A stretch of DNA of 42,825 nt, taken from positions 1 to 42,825 of the forward strand of contig NZ_BDGJ01000005.1 of NCBI RefSeq assembly GCF_002207765.1. Direction: 5' to 3'. Both the position numbers and the translations under genes were made by a program. Under the pieces are notes generated by a model. It was given only the letters and a program-made list of their open reading frames with translations. It ran no database searches and was not told the DNA's origin. The DNA is from Calderihabitans maritimus (lineage in GTDB: Bacteria > Bacillota > KKC1 > Calderihabitantales > Calderihabitantaceae). Numbering within the stretch: the stretch's first letter is position 1; the number at the start of each line of letters is the position of its first letter. Positions 23,923-32,500 of this stretch are shown in pieces.

Positions 23923-24345
23923 TTGAAAATTTCACGCATCCTTATTGGTGCTGAATACCTGATCCATATTTTGATAGCTGTCATACTTCTTTTTGCTACC
24001 GCCGGGATTTTTCTTTTATCTATACGGGAACTGCAGGAATTTTCATTACTTACCATCCTCACCCTTATCAGCAATGCTCTATTAATGCTTATTGTTAAAG
24101 AAATTCTCTGGACTGTTCTTAGATTCTTGAAACGCCAGGACTTTAATATCAGCTCTTTTCTTTTCATTGGTATTATATCCAGTATCCGCCAGATGCTTTT
24201 TGTTGAAGCTCAAAAATCCATTGCAGAGGTTGATGTGGTTACTTATTTTATAGAATTAGGGCTTAATGCAGCAGTTATTCTTATTTTGATGGTTTCTTAT
24301 TTCCTTTGGAAAAAAGCGGAAAATTATTCCCGGCCTTACAATTAA
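23923..24345 (+). CDS. PsiE-like small membrane protein
   Basis: This 140-residue protein has four hydrophobic helices (about 10-33, 42-60, 75-90 and 105-130) and resembles the phosphate-starvation-inducible PsiE family in length and layout (KEILWTVLRFL, then FLFIGIISSIRQMLFVEA). The molecular function of this family is not known. TTG start chosen for GGAGGGAG 8 bases upstream. It has its own promoter and terminator, so it looks like a separate unit between the hydrogenlyase operon and the sigma-54 activator. Confidence 0.75.
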   Translation: MKISRILIGAEYLIHILIAVILLFATAGIFLLSIRELQEFSLLTILTLISNALLMLIVKEILWTVLRFLKRQDFNISSFLFIGIISSIRQMLFVEAQKSIAEVDVVTYFIELGLNAAVILILMVSYFLWKKAENYSRPYN

Positions 24346-24458
24346 GGGAGGTAAGAAGTGGTTAATTGAATGGAAAGCAAATCCTATCAGAGAAAACTTT
24401 ACCATGAATTTATACTATAAACGCTATATCTTTTTATACCTTAACAAGACCAAAGAAT

Positions 24459-24498
24459 GGATAGACCTTCTAAAGAGAACTATAGGGTCTATCCTTTT
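24459..24498 (+). terminator. Rho-independent terminator after the PsiE-like gene
   Basis: GGATAGACC (24459-24467) pairs perfectly with GGTCTATCC (24486-24494), followed by TTTT. The 18-base loop is large but the 9-bp stem is strong. Confidence 0.7.
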
Positions 24499-24591
24499 AT
24501 GTATAACCGTTAAGATTAACCATGGTATGTAGGCAGGGGTAGCAGCGGTTCAACTGAGGAACAGTAGCGAAATTCCATTTCTCCTGTAATA

Positions 24592-24611
24592 GTGTACACC
24601 TTTGTGTACAC
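24592..24611. promoter_or_regulatory. Tandem palindrome operator GTGTACAC-N4-GTGTACAC (unit 4)
   Basis: Two perfect palindromes flank CTTT, in the same setting as unit 1 upstream of the relic. The position before the activator's own gene suggests autoregulation. Confidence 0.75.
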
Positions 24612-24676
24612 TTTTTGTTTATCCGGAAGGGTTTCAATATTTTTATGTCGAAGTAGAGTGATGAGGTGACATAAAA

Positions 24677-26059
24677 GTGGAGGACAATTTTCTAGAAAAT
24701 CTTGTATTTCTCGCCGCGGAAAGTCTGCCCATAGGGATACTGGTTGTTGATGAGGTCGGGAAAATTATCTATTTGAATAAAGCTTTTCAGAATTTAGCTG
24801 GGATACCCAACGAGGCAGTTAAAAAAAATATAAACGACGTTATGGAAGAAACGCTTATGTCCCAGGTATTAAAAACGGGAGAAATTGTGACAAAGATTAT
24901 ATTTACCGCTAATGGCCAGGAAGCGGTTCTGGAGGAAAGACCGCTTTTCCATAACGGTAAATTAGTCGGAGGGATAAGTTTACTCATTTCTCAGGAAGTG
25001 CGTTCAATTCAAATGTTAAAACATAAACTTTCTTTATTAGAACAAGAGATAGAACATTACCAGGAAAGGCTGGCAGTAAGAAACATTCCCGACAAGCACT
25101 TTCAACCTTTTATCAGCAATAATCCCAAGATGCAGGAAGTAGTGAAATTGGCAGAGCGGGTGGCCGCCAGCGATGTCAACATTTTAATCACTGGGGAAAC
25201 CGGAACGGGAAAGGATCTATTAAGTACTGCGATTCACCATAAAAGTAAACGGGCGAACCGACCATTTATTAAGATCAATTGTGCAGCCATACCGGCGAAC
25301 CTGCTGGAATCGGAACTTTTTGGGTACGAAGGAGGGGCCTTTACCAGTGCCCGAAGTACCGGAAAACCTGGCAAATTTGAACTGGCCCATAAAGGGACGA
25401 TATTTCTGGATGAAATTGGTGACATGCCTTTGGAGATGCAGGCAAAAATTTTACGGGTAATTCAGGAGCGGGAGTTTGAGAGAGTAGGAGGTACTAAACC
25501 AATTAAAGTAGATGTGAGAATCATTGCTGCCACCAATCGGGATTTAAAGGATATGGTCGATAAAAAGTTATTCCGGGAGGATTTATATTTCCGTCTCAAT
25601 GTAGTGGAACTGCATCTTCCCCCCTTAAGGGAACGCCGGGAAGACATTCCCTATTTAATACGTACCATACTGGCAAAACTTTGCCACCGATATGAAATAC
25701 CGGCCCCAGAAATTGATCCTGCAGCCTTTCAAATGTTGATGAATTATGATTGGCCGGGTAATGTTAGGGAATTGGAGAATGTATTAGAGCGGGCCATAAA
25801 TCTTGCGCCATCGAGATATATTGGGCCGGAACATCTTCCTCCAGCCCTTCGCGACGGAATGCCAGTTGGAGAAATGGACCCCAAAGGTTTGTTGGGGATG
25901 ATGGTGGATAATTTTGAGAAACAAAAGATTATTGATGCCTTGAAAGCAACCGGTGGGAATAAAGTACGAGCGGCCAAAATGTTGGGAATTTCCCGCACCG
26001 GACTATACAAAAAATTAAGAAAATATGGACTGTTAACTAAAGTGTACACAAAAAAGTGA
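24677..26059 (+). CDS. Sigma-54-dependent transcription activator (PAS, AAA+, Fis-type HTH)
   Basis: This 460-residue enhancer-binding protein opens sigma-54 promoters by ATP hydrolysis. Residues 10-110 look like a PAS sensor (AAESLPIGILVVDEVGKIIY), then a coiled coil (about 115-137). The AAA+ domain spans about 145-375: Walker A GETGTGKD, Walker B IFLDEIGD, arginine finger region FREDLYFRLNV. The sigma-54 contact loop reads GAFTSA instead of the common GAFTGA. The C terminus is a Fis-type helix-turn-helix (NKVRAAKMLGISRTGLYKKL). There is no receiver domain, so it probably senses a small ligand or redox state. GTG follows GAGGTG. The gene is bracketed by tandem palindromes and followed by hdrC with a sigma-54-like promoter. 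A decayed copy lies upstream of fdhF. Confidence 0.93.
   Translation: MEDNFLENLVFLAAESLPIGILVVDEVGKIIYLNKAFQNLAGIPNEAVKKNINDVMEETLMSQVLKTGEIVTKIIFTANGQEAVLEERPLFHNGKLVGGISLLISQEVRSIQMLKHKLSLLEQEIEHYQERLAVRNIPDKHFQPFISNNPKMQEVVKLAERVAASDVNILITGETGTGKDLLSTAIHHKSKRANRPFIKINCAAIPANLLESELFGYEGGAFTSARSTGKPGKFELAHKGTIFLDEIGDMPLEMQAKILRVIQEREFERVGGTKPIKVDVRIIAATNRDLKDMVDKKLFREDLYFRLNVVELHLPPLRERREDIPYLIRTILAKLCHRYEIPAPEIDPAAFQMLMNYDWPGNVRELENVLERAINLAPSRYIGPEHLPPALRDGMPVGEMDPKGLLGMMVDNFEKQKIIDALKATGGNKVRAAKMLGISRTGLYKKLRKYGLLTKVYTKK
26030..26049. promoter_or_regulatory. Tandem palindrome operator overlapping the activator's last codons (unit 5)
   Basis: CTGTTAAC, TAAA, GTGTACAC. The site lies inside the coding sequence for LLTKVYT near the end of the activator, so the same bases serve protein and probably operator. 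Confidence 0.65.
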
Positions 26060-26065
26060 TGCAAT

Positions 26066-26106
26066 AGGCCGAGTGTTAACAGAGGTGTACACTTTTAGCC
26101 TTTTTG
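26066..26106 (+). terminator. Terminator of the sigma-54 activator gene with an operator inside
   Basis: AGGC (26066-26069) with GCCT (26098-26101) and AGTGT (26072-26076) with ACACT (26089-26093), followed by TTTTT. It starts 7 bases after the activator stop codon and separates it from hdrC. Confidence 0.7.
26073..26092. promoter_or_regulatory. Tandem palindrome operator (unit 6), probable upstream activator site of hdrCBA-mvhDGA
   Basis: GTGTTAAC, AGAG, GTGTACAC lies 43 bases after unit 5 and ends about 87 bases before the sigma-54-like promoter, closely mirroring the spacing in front of fdhF. Confidence 0.7.
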
Positions 26107-26179
26107 ATTTGTTTTGAACACCTTCCGAAGCGTTAATATACGCGGGTTTTATAAAAACAAAGAGTCAGAAAATTGTTAA

Positions 26180-26195
26180 TGGCATGAATTTTGGA
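26180..26195 (+). promoter_or_regulatory. Sigma-54-like (-24/-12) promoter of the hdr-mvh operon
   Basis: TGGCA and TTG at sigma-54 spacing, with G instead of C at the last -12 position. It is the counterpart of the element at 11721-11736. Confidence 0.55.
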
Positions 26196-26253
26196 TGTAA
26201 TATAGGTGCTTCAATGGTAGCAGTTCAAAGCAACCGGAAAGGAGGAATATTAC

Positions 26254-26838
26254 TTGCCCGCATTAGCCAAGTTGCCAAAGGAACGAACCGATACAAATTT
26301 TTTGGAACAAATTTTAGCCCTGCCTGGCGGAGAAACCATTCTGAAATGCATGCAATGTGGCACCTGCTCGGGTTCATGCCCGACCAGTTATCAAATGGAT
26401 TACACGCCCCGGCGGATCATCGCTATGATACGGGCGGGAATGAAAGAACAGGTTTTACGAAGTGCCGCCATCTGGTTATGCGCGTCCTGTTATTCATGTA
26501 GTGTTCGCTGCCCCCGGGGTATAGAATTTACAGAAATCATGTATTTGCTCAAATCTCTAGCTATAAAGGAAAATATTTTACCGGAAAAGCACGACAGTTC
26601 TACTTTTTACCGCGTCTTCAGTGATATTGTGATAGACACCGGTCGACTGAATGAAAACAAACTAATTGCCCGGTATTCCTTTGAAACAGACGCCAGCCGG
26701 CTCTGGAAGCAATTTGCGCCTTTAGGCTTTAAACTCTTGCTCCGCCGGCGTATAAGCTTTATTCCTGCCAAAATCAAGAATAAAGAGGAGTTTAGGCGCT
26801 TAATTCAAAATGCTCGCATAAGAGGTGACATCCAATGA
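26254..26838 (+). CDS. hdrC: Heterodisulfide reductase-like subunit HdrC
   Basis: This 194-residue iron-sulfur protein relays electrons between HdrA and HdrB. Two 4Fe-4S motifs are present: CMQCGTCSGSCP (residues 32-43) and CASCYSCSVRCP (near 75-86). It has no membrane helix, so it belongs to the soluble HdrABC type. TTG 26254 has GGAGG at good spacing. It starts the operon downstream of the sigma-54 activator and overlaps hdrB by 4 bases. Confidence 0.93.
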   Translation: MPALAKLPKERTDTNFLEQILALPGGETILKCMQCGTCSGSCPTSYQMDYTPRRIIAMIRAGMKEQVLRSAAIWLCASCYSCSVRCPRGIEFTEIMYLLKSLAIKENILPEKHDSSTFYRVFSDIVIDTGRLNENKLIARYSFETDASRLWKQFAPLGFKLLLRRRISFIPAKIKNKEEFRRLIQNARIRGDIQ

Positions 26839-27695
26839 AATATGCGTATTATCCCGGATGTTCCCTTCACGCCTCGGCGAAAGATTACGACCTATCTTTA
26901 AAGGCGACATGTAAAAAATTGTCTATTGATTTAATCGAAGTAGATGACTGGAATTGTTGCGGGGCGACTGCAGCACCTTCAGTGGACCCTGTATTAGCCA
27001 TTGCACTGGCAGCCAGGAATTTAGCCCGGGCGGAAAGCAAAGAAACCGACGTGGCGGTAGCATGTAATGCATGCTACTCAGCATTAAAGCGGACGGCGGA
27101 AAAGTTGAATAAGTATTCCCAGATAAATGAACAGGTGCAGACAATGCTACAAGAAGTGGGTTTGAATTTTTCCGGAAAGATAAAGGTTAAACATTTGCTG
27201 GAAGTTCTTGCTTCCCTCGATGCCGAAGAGTGGGAAAAGCATATTGTTAAACCCCTGACAGGTTTGAAAGTAGCTTGCTATTACGGGTGTCAAATTGTAC
27301 GTCCCAGAACCTTCGATGACCCTGAGCAGCCCCGAACGCTGGACATGTTAATGCAGCGCCTCGGGGCGGAAGCAGTACCGTTCTATCATAAAACCAAATG
27401 CTGTGGCGGTGCGCTATCGACTACCAAAGAAAAAGTGGCGTTAAAAATGGTTAAGGAAATTTTACTTGAAGCTGCTTCGCAACAGGCAGACCTTATCGTA
27501 ACCGTTTGTCCTTTATGCCAGCTAAACCTCGATGCCTATCAAGATAAAGTTAATGAAACATTTGGGACCAATCTGGAGATACCGGTAATTTATTTTACCC
27601 AGCTTACCGGTCTGGCCTTGGGTGCCAACAGTCGCCAATTAGGACTGGACAAGCCCATTGTTTCTCCGGCCAAAGCTTTAGCAAACTTCCTTTAG
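26835..27695 (+). CDS. hdrB: Heterodisulfide reductase-like subunit HdrB
   Basis: This 286-residue protein carries two CCG domains, which in HdrB hold unusual non-cubane iron-sulfur clusters that reduce the disulfide substrate. The pattern is visible twice: DDWNCCGATA followed by ACNACYSAL, and KTKCCGGALS followed by CPLCQLNLD, each with an earlier Cys. The acceptor in bacteria without coenzyme M/B is unknown. It lies in an ATGA overlap with hdrC. Confidence 0.93.
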   Translation: MKYAYYPGCSLHASAKDYDLSLKATCKKLSIDLIEVDDWNCCGATAAPSVDPVLAIALAARNLARAESKETDVAVACNACYSALKRTAEKLNKYSQINEQVQTMLQEVGLNFSGKIKVKHLLEVLASLDAEEWEKHIVKPLTGLKVACYYGCQIVRPRTFDDPEQPRTLDMLMQRLGAEAVPFYHKTKCCGGALSTTKEKVALKMVKEILLEAASQQADLIVTVCPLCQLNLDAYQDKVNETFGTNLEIPVIYFTQLTGLALGANSRQLGLDKPIVSPAKALANFL

Positions 27696-27707
27696 GAGGT
27701 GTGAAAA

Positions 27708-29657
27708 TTGAACGCAAAAATTGGTGTCTATGTATGCCACTGTGGATACAATATTGCGGGTAAAGTAGATGTGAAAGAAGTAGCCGAGTATGCCGGAACT
27801 TTGGATAACGTAGTTATTGCTCGTGATTATAAATATATGTGTTCTGATCCGGGGCAGGACCTAATCAAAAATGATATCAAGGAATATGGTCTAACTAGGG
27901 TGGTTGTGGCATCGTGCTCACCGCGCATGCACGAACCCACTTTTAAATCTGCTTTGGAAAAAGCGGGATTAAACGGGTATTTGTTAGAAATGGCCAATAT
28001 TCGGGAGCAGTGCTCTTGGGTCACTGAAGACCCCCGGCAGGCTACAGAAAAGGCTAAGGCCTTAGTGCACGGAGCAGTGCGCCGGGTTGTTTACCATGAG
28101 CCCATCGAAGAGCGGGAAGTGGGGGTAAATAAAGCTACCTTGGTGGTCGGTGGTGGTATCGCCGGTATCCAGGCTACCCTTAAAATTGCAGAGGCTGGTC
28201 ATAAAGTATATCTAGTGGAGAGGGAACCCAGTATTGGGGGGCAAATGGCCAAGTTTGACAAGACTTTTCCCACCATGGATTGTGCCGCCTGTATTCTTAC
28301 CCCCAAAATGGTTGCCGTAGCCCAAAACCCTAACGTGGAACTGCTTACCTATTCCGAAGTTCTGCATGTCGACGGCTACGTGGGCAATTTTACAGTCACC
28401 GTGAAGCAAAAACCCCGTTACGTCGATGTAGATAAATGTACCGGGTGTGGCGATTGCCAAAAAGCCTGTGTATTAAAGGACAGAATTCCATGTAGTTTTG
28501 AGGAGGGATTAAAGAAACGGCCGGCCGCTTATATTCCTTTTCCCCAGGCGGTACCATTAAAAGCCGTTATAGATGACAAACACTGTCTACAATTGACCAA
28601 AGGCAAGTGTTCTAAGAAATGCGTAAAGGCTTGTCAAAGAGATGCCATAGATTTTTCTCAGAAAGAAGTAATTCGTCAAATTGAGGTAGGTTCTATCATT
28701 TTAGCCACTGGGTATGAACTGTTTGATGCCAGAAAAGCGCCTCAATATGGTTATGGGATATACGACGATGTTTATACAGGTATTGAGTTTGAACGTATTA
28801 CCAATGCTTCTGGCCCCACTCAGGGTAAAATCCTTAAGAAAAATGGAGAAGAACCTAAAAGGGTAGCGGTGTTGCATTGTATTGGAAGCAGGGACGAGAA
28901 TTACCAAAAGTATTGTTCACGCGTTTGTTGTATGAGTTCAGTCAAGTTTTCCCATTTAGTAAAAGAAAAGACCGATGCCGAAGTGTTTGAATTTTATATT
29001 GATATGCGTACCTTTGGAAAACAATATGAAGAGTTCTACAAGCGGGTTCAGGAAGAAGGTGTCAACTTTATCCGGGGTAAGGGAGCGGAGGTTGCCGAGG
29101 TAAATGGACAGTTGGTTGTACGGGCAGAGGATACCCTTTTGGGGGCTTACCGGGAGATTCCTGTAGATATGGTGATTTTAAACACTGCCCTTGTGCCTCG
29201 GCATGATGCCGACAAGGTTGCCCAGATTTTCGGTATTTCCCGGAGTCCGGATGGTTTCTTTCTGGAATCCCACATTAAACTTGACCCGGTAACCACTTCA
29301 ACAGACGGTATCTATATTGCCGGATGCTGTCAAAGCCCCAAGGATATTCCCGATTCTGTGGCTCAGGGCTCTGCAGCAGCAGCGGAGGCGTTGGCTACAA
29401 TCGCCACCGGTAAAGTGAAAATTTCTCCGGTAACGGCTTCATCAAACCCAGACATTTGTGCCGGTTGTCGTATTTGCATTGGGTTGTGTCCATTCAAAGC
29501 CATTACCTTTAATGAAGAGAAAAAGGTTGCAGAAATTAATCAAGCCGTATGTAAAGGGTGTGGAACCTGTGCTGCTGGATGTCCGTCTAATGCCATCTCC
29601 ATTGCCCATTTCAACAATCAACAAATTCTGGCTGAAATAGAGGGGGTTTTGCGATGA
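27708..29657 (+). CDS. hdrA: Heterodisulfide reductase-like flavoprotein HdrA
   Basis: This 649-residue protein is the likely electron-bifurcating subunit. The N terminus has the HdrA-type VCHCGYNIAGKVD and CSPRMHEPTF motifs. A Rossmann FAD site follows (VVGGGIAGIQATL, near residue 147), then CAACILTPKM. A ferredoxin-like insert (CTGCGDCQKAC, then CSKKCVKACQRDAI) and a C-terminal two-cluster ferredoxin (CAGCRICIGLCP and CKGCGTCAAGCP) complete it. No selenocysteine is needed. TTG 27708 has AGGAGG 8 bases upstream. It overlaps mvhD by 4 bases, in line with complex formation with the Mvh hydrogenase. Confidence 0.94.
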   Translation: MNAKIGVYVCHCGYNIAGKVDVKEVAEYAGTLDNVVIARDYKYMCSDPGQDLIKNDIKEYGLTRVVVASCSPRMHEPTFKSALEKAGLNGYLLEMANIREQCSWVTEDPRQATEKAKALVHGAVRRVVYHEPIEEREVGVNKATLVVGGGIAGIQATLKIAEAGHKVYLVEREPSIGGQMAKFDKTFPTMDCAACILTPKMVAVAQNPNVELLTYSEVLHVDGYVGNFTVTVKQKPRYVDVDKCTGCGDCQKACVLKDRIPCSFEEGLKKRPAAYIPFPQAVPLKAVIDDKHCLQLTKGKCSKKCVKACQRDAIDFSQKEVIRQIEVGSIILATGYELFDARKAPQYGYGIYDDVYTGIEFERITNASGPTQGKILKKNGEEPKRVAVLHCIGSRDENYQKYCSRVCCMSSVKFSHLVKEKTDAEVFEFYIDMRTFGKQYEEFYKRVQEEGVNFIRGKGAEVAEVNGQLVVRAEDTLLGAYREIPVDMVILNTALVPRHDADKVAQIFGISRSPDGFFLESHIKLDPVTTSTDGIYIAGCCQSPKDIPDSVAQGSAAAAEALATIATGKVKISPVTASSNPDICAGCRICIGLCPFKAITFNEEKKVAEINQAVCKGCGTCAAGCPSNAISIAHFNNQQILAEIEGVLR

Positions 29658-30085
29658 ATACGGAATTTGAACCTAAAATCGTAGGAATTCTATGTAACTG
29701 GTGTTCTTATACCGGTGCTGACCTGGCAGGAATATCTCGGATTAAATATTCGGCTAACGTAAGAATTGTACGGGTAATGTGTTCCGGTAGAGTGGACCCG
29801 ACTTTCATACTTAAAGCTTTTCAGGAAGGGGCCGACGGAGTGTTGGTAAGCGGGTGCCATCCAGGCGATTGTCATTATGTAGATGGAAACATAAAAGCTA
29901 TGCGCCGCGCTCCGTTAATCACTGAATTGCTTAAACAAATGGGGATTGAGGAAGAGAGATATAAGCTGGTCTGGGTATCGGCTTCCGAGGGTGATAAGTT
30001 TGCCAGAATTGTAGAAGAGATGGTGGCCACTTTGAAAAAGCTGGGGCCTTTTAAGCCTCAAGGAGGTGTGAAAAAATATGCCTAA
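29654..30085 (+). CDS. mvhD: MvhD, 2Fe-2S linker between Mvh hydrogenase and HdrA
   Basis: This 143-residue protein transfers electrons from the Mvh hydrogenase to HdrA. It has the family cysteines CNWCSYTGADLAG, VMCSGRVDP and SGCHPGDCHY, which bind a 2Fe-2S cluster. Overlaps on both sides (4 bases with hdrA, 8 with mvhG) fit a stable subunit of the Hdr-Mvh complex. Confidence 0.93.
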   Translation: MNTEFEPKIVGILCNWCSYTGADLAGISRIKYSANVRIVRVMCSGRVDPTFILKAFQEGADGVLVSGCHPGDCHYVDGNIKAMRRAPLITELLKQMGIEEERYKLVWVSASEGDKFARIVEEMVATLKKLGPFKPQGGVKKYA

Positions 30086-31046
30086 ACTCAATTTAGCTGT
30101 ATACTGGACTGCTGCTTGCGGCGGTTGTGATGTATCCATCCTGGACATTGACGAAAAGATTCTTCAGGTGGGAGAACTGGCCAATATTGTGTTGTGGCCC
30201 CTGGCTGCGGATGGAAAATACGAGGACGTTGAAAAAATGGAAGATGGCGCCATAGATGTTTGCCTCTTTAACGGTGCCATACGTCTATCGGAACAGGAAG
30301 AGATGGCGCGTTTATTAAGGAGAAAAAGTAAGATTCTTATCGCCTATGGCTCTTGTGCCTGTTTTGGAGGCATCCCCGGCTTGGCCAATTTCTTCACTAA
30401 GGAAGAGATAGTCGACCGCGTTTACAAAGACACTCCTTCTACAGACAATGCTGAGGGAATGGTCCCTCTTGCCACTGTACAAGTACCGGAAGGTGAATTG
30501 AGTCTTCCTGAGTTTTATAACGATGTGTTTACCTTACCTCAAGTGGTGGAGGTAGATTATTATATTCCCGGCTGTCCGCCTCCGGTGGATTTAATTGTCA
30601 GGGCCATTGACGCCATCGCTACCAACAAATTACCTCCCAAAGGTACAGTAATTGCCGGGCAAAAGGCTTTATGTCATGAATGCGGCAGAGTAAAGGAAGA
30701 TAAAAAAGTAAAAGAATTTAAGCGCCCTCATGAAGTAGAGGTCGACCCGGAAAAATGTCTGCTGGAGCAGGGAATTATCTGTTGCGGTCCGGCTACCCGG
30801 GGAGGATGCGGGGGGCGGTGTACCGGCGTGAATATGCCCTGCCGCGGGTGCTTTGGTCCTGCTGCGGAAGTACTTGATGAAGGCGCCAAAATGGTAGGTG
30901 CTATTGCTTCCATTATAGATTCTGCGGACCCTGAAGAAATAAAGAAAATTAATAAGATGATAGTTGATCCAGCGGGTACTTTTTACAGGTTTGGATTGCC
31001 CAATTCCATGTTGAGGCGAAAACGCAAGGAGGGGAAGGTATCTTGA
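30078..31046 (+). CDS. mvhG: Group 3c [NiFe] hydrogenase small subunit MvhG
   Basis: This 322-residue iron-sulfur subunit carries the proximal cluster cysteines (CGGCDVSILD, GSCACFGGIPG, PGCPPPVDL) and a C-terminal ferredoxin-like part with further cysteines (CHECGRVK, CCGPATRGGCGGRC, CRGCFGP) for two more clusters. It is soluble and lacks a Tat signal. It links the nickel subunit to MvhD. ATG follows AGGAGGTG inside the mvhD end. Confidence 0.93.
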   Translation: MPKLNLAVYWTAACGGCDVSILDIDEKILQVGELANIVLWPLAADGKYEDVEKMEDGAIDVCLFNGAIRLSEQEEMARLLRRKSKILIAYGSCACFGGIPGLANFFTKEEIVDRVYKDTPSTDNAEGMVPLATVQVPEGELSLPEFYNDVFTLPQVVEVDYYIPGCPPPVDLIVRAIDAIATNKLPPKGTVIAGQKALCHECGRVKEDKKVKEFKRPHEVEVDPEKCLLEQGIICCGPATRGGCGGRCTGVNMPCRGCFGPAAEVLDEGAKMVGAIASIIDSADPEEIKKINKMIVDPAGTFYRFGLPNSMLRRKRKEGKVS

Positions 31047-32500
31047 AAAAAATATCCATCGACCCGATTACCAGGTTAGAAGGGCATGGCAAAATCGATA
31101 TATTTTTGAATGACGAGGGTAATGTAGAAAACGCCTATCTGCAAATCCCTGAGTTGCGGGGTTTTGAAAAATTCTGCGAGGGGCGCCCTGCGGAAGAACT
31201 ACCCCGTATAGTATCCCGCATTTGTGGGGTTTGTCCCGAAGCACATCACCTGGCTTCAACGAAAGCCCTGGATGCAGTGTGGTCTGTAGAGCCGACTCCT
31301 ACTGCCAAAAAGCTACGGGAGCTAATGTATTGTGCCCATATCATACATTCCCACACCGCCCATTTTTACGCTCTGGCTGCACCCGATTTTGTGCTGGGTC
31401 CTGACGCAAAACCGGAAGAAAGAAATATTCTCGGGGTTATAGCAAAGGTCGGTTTAGAAATTGGGAAAGAAGTTATCAAGCATAGGTCTTATGCCCAGCA
31501 AATTCAAGCGATAATAGGGGGTAAGGCTACTCATCCGGTATGCGGGTTACCGGGCGGTATGAGTAAAGGCCTCAATGAGGATGAGCGGAAAGACATTGAG
31601 GAAAAGGCTAAATCTTGTGTAAAGTTTGCTAAACTGTCGTTAAAGATTTTTGAGGATGTGGTACTCAAAAATAAAAGTTATGTTGAGTTGATTCAGGGAG
31701 AAGTTTACCGTATTAATACGTATTTTATGGGTTTGGTCGACGAGAACAATAAGGTCAACTTCTATGATGGGAAAGTTAGAGTGGTTGACCAGGAAGGTAA
31801 GGAATTTGCGAAATTTGATGCCCAAGAATATCTTGACCATATTGCTGAACATGTGGAGCCTTGGACATATTTGAAATTTCCGTACCTGAAAAAAGTAGGA
31901 TGGAAAGGCTTCGTGGATGGTGTTGACAGTGGGATCTACCGGGTTGGGCCGCTGGCTCGTTTAAATGTTGCCGATGGAATGGCTACACCAATGGCTCAGG
32001 AAGCCTATGAAAGGATGTACGAAACTTTAGGGAAGAAACCCGTCCAGGCTACTTTAGCCTACCACTGGGCAAGGCTGGTGGAATTAATGTATGCCGCGGA
32101 AAGATTACTGGAATTGGCCGTTGATGAAGCGATTACAAGTAAAGATATTCGTCGTCTCCCCACTGCTACGCCGTCAGAAGGGGTGGGAATTGTGGAAGCT
32201 CCCCGGGGTACTTTATTTCATCACTACCGCACCGATGCTAATGGTATGATTGAAAAGGTTAACCTGATTGTGGCCACCGGAAATAATAACGCGGCTATGA
32301 ATATGTCCGTGAAGAAAGCAGCGCAGGAATTAATTAAAAACGGCCAGGTGGAGCAGGGGCTGTTAAATATGGTTGAGATGGCATTCCGAGCTTACGATCC
32401 CTGCATGGCATGTGCTACCCACTCTCTGCCGGGTCAAATGCCTCTGGAAATTCGGATATTTGATGCGGAGAAAACCTTATGTCACAAAATAATACGGTAG
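31043..32500 (+). CDS. mvhA: Group 3c [NiFe] hydrogenase large subunit MvhA
   Basis: This 485-residue catalytic subunit oxidises H2. Nickel ligands are in RICGVCPEAHH near residue 58 and DPCMACATH near residue 452. The 25 residues after that His form a C-terminal peptide to be cut off by the protease encoded next. The last 22 bases overlap the start of that protease gene. TTG start follows GGAGGGG and overlaps mvhG by 4 bases. In the family, MvhAGD with HdrABC couples H2 to ferredoxin and disulfide reduction. Confidence 0.94.
   Translation: MKKISIDPITRLEGHGKIDIFLNDEGNVENAYLQIPELRGFEKFCEGRPAEELPRIVSRICGVCPEAHHLASTKALDAVWSVEPTPTAKKLRELMYCAHIIHSHTAHFYALAAPDFVLGPDAKPEERNILGVIAKVGLEIGKEVIKHRSYAQQIQAIIGGKATHPVCGLPGGMSKGLNEDERKDIEEKAKSCVKFAKLSLKIFEDVVLKNKSYVELIQGEVYRINTYFMGLVDENNKVNFYDGKVRVVDQEGKEFAKFDAQEYLDHIAEHVEPWTYLKFPYLKKVGWKGFVDGVDSGIYRVGPLARLNVADGMATPMAQEAYERMYETLGKKPVQATLAYHWARLVELMYAAERLLELAVDEAITSKDIRRLPTATPSEGVGIVEAPRGTLFHHYRTDANGMIEKVNLIVATGNNNAAMNMSVKKAAQELIKNGQVEQGLLNMVEMAFRAYDPCMACATHSLPGQMPLEIRIFDAEKTLCHKIIR

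Larger units (their letters stand above)
24346..24676. other. Intergenic region upstream of the sigma-54 activator
   Basis: This 331-base region contains a terminator for the PsiE-like gene and, 66 bases before the activator start, a tandem palindrome operator. I see no convincing promoter consensus; the operator may overlap it and give autoregulation. Confidence 0.6.
26019..26199 (+). repeat. Direct repeat copy B: activator 3' end, terminator and promoter region
   Basis: This is the counterpart of 11560-11740. Here the coding part is intact (end of the activator gene); the terminator, spacer and sigma-54-like promoter follow in the same order and at almost the same spacing. Confidence 0.85.
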
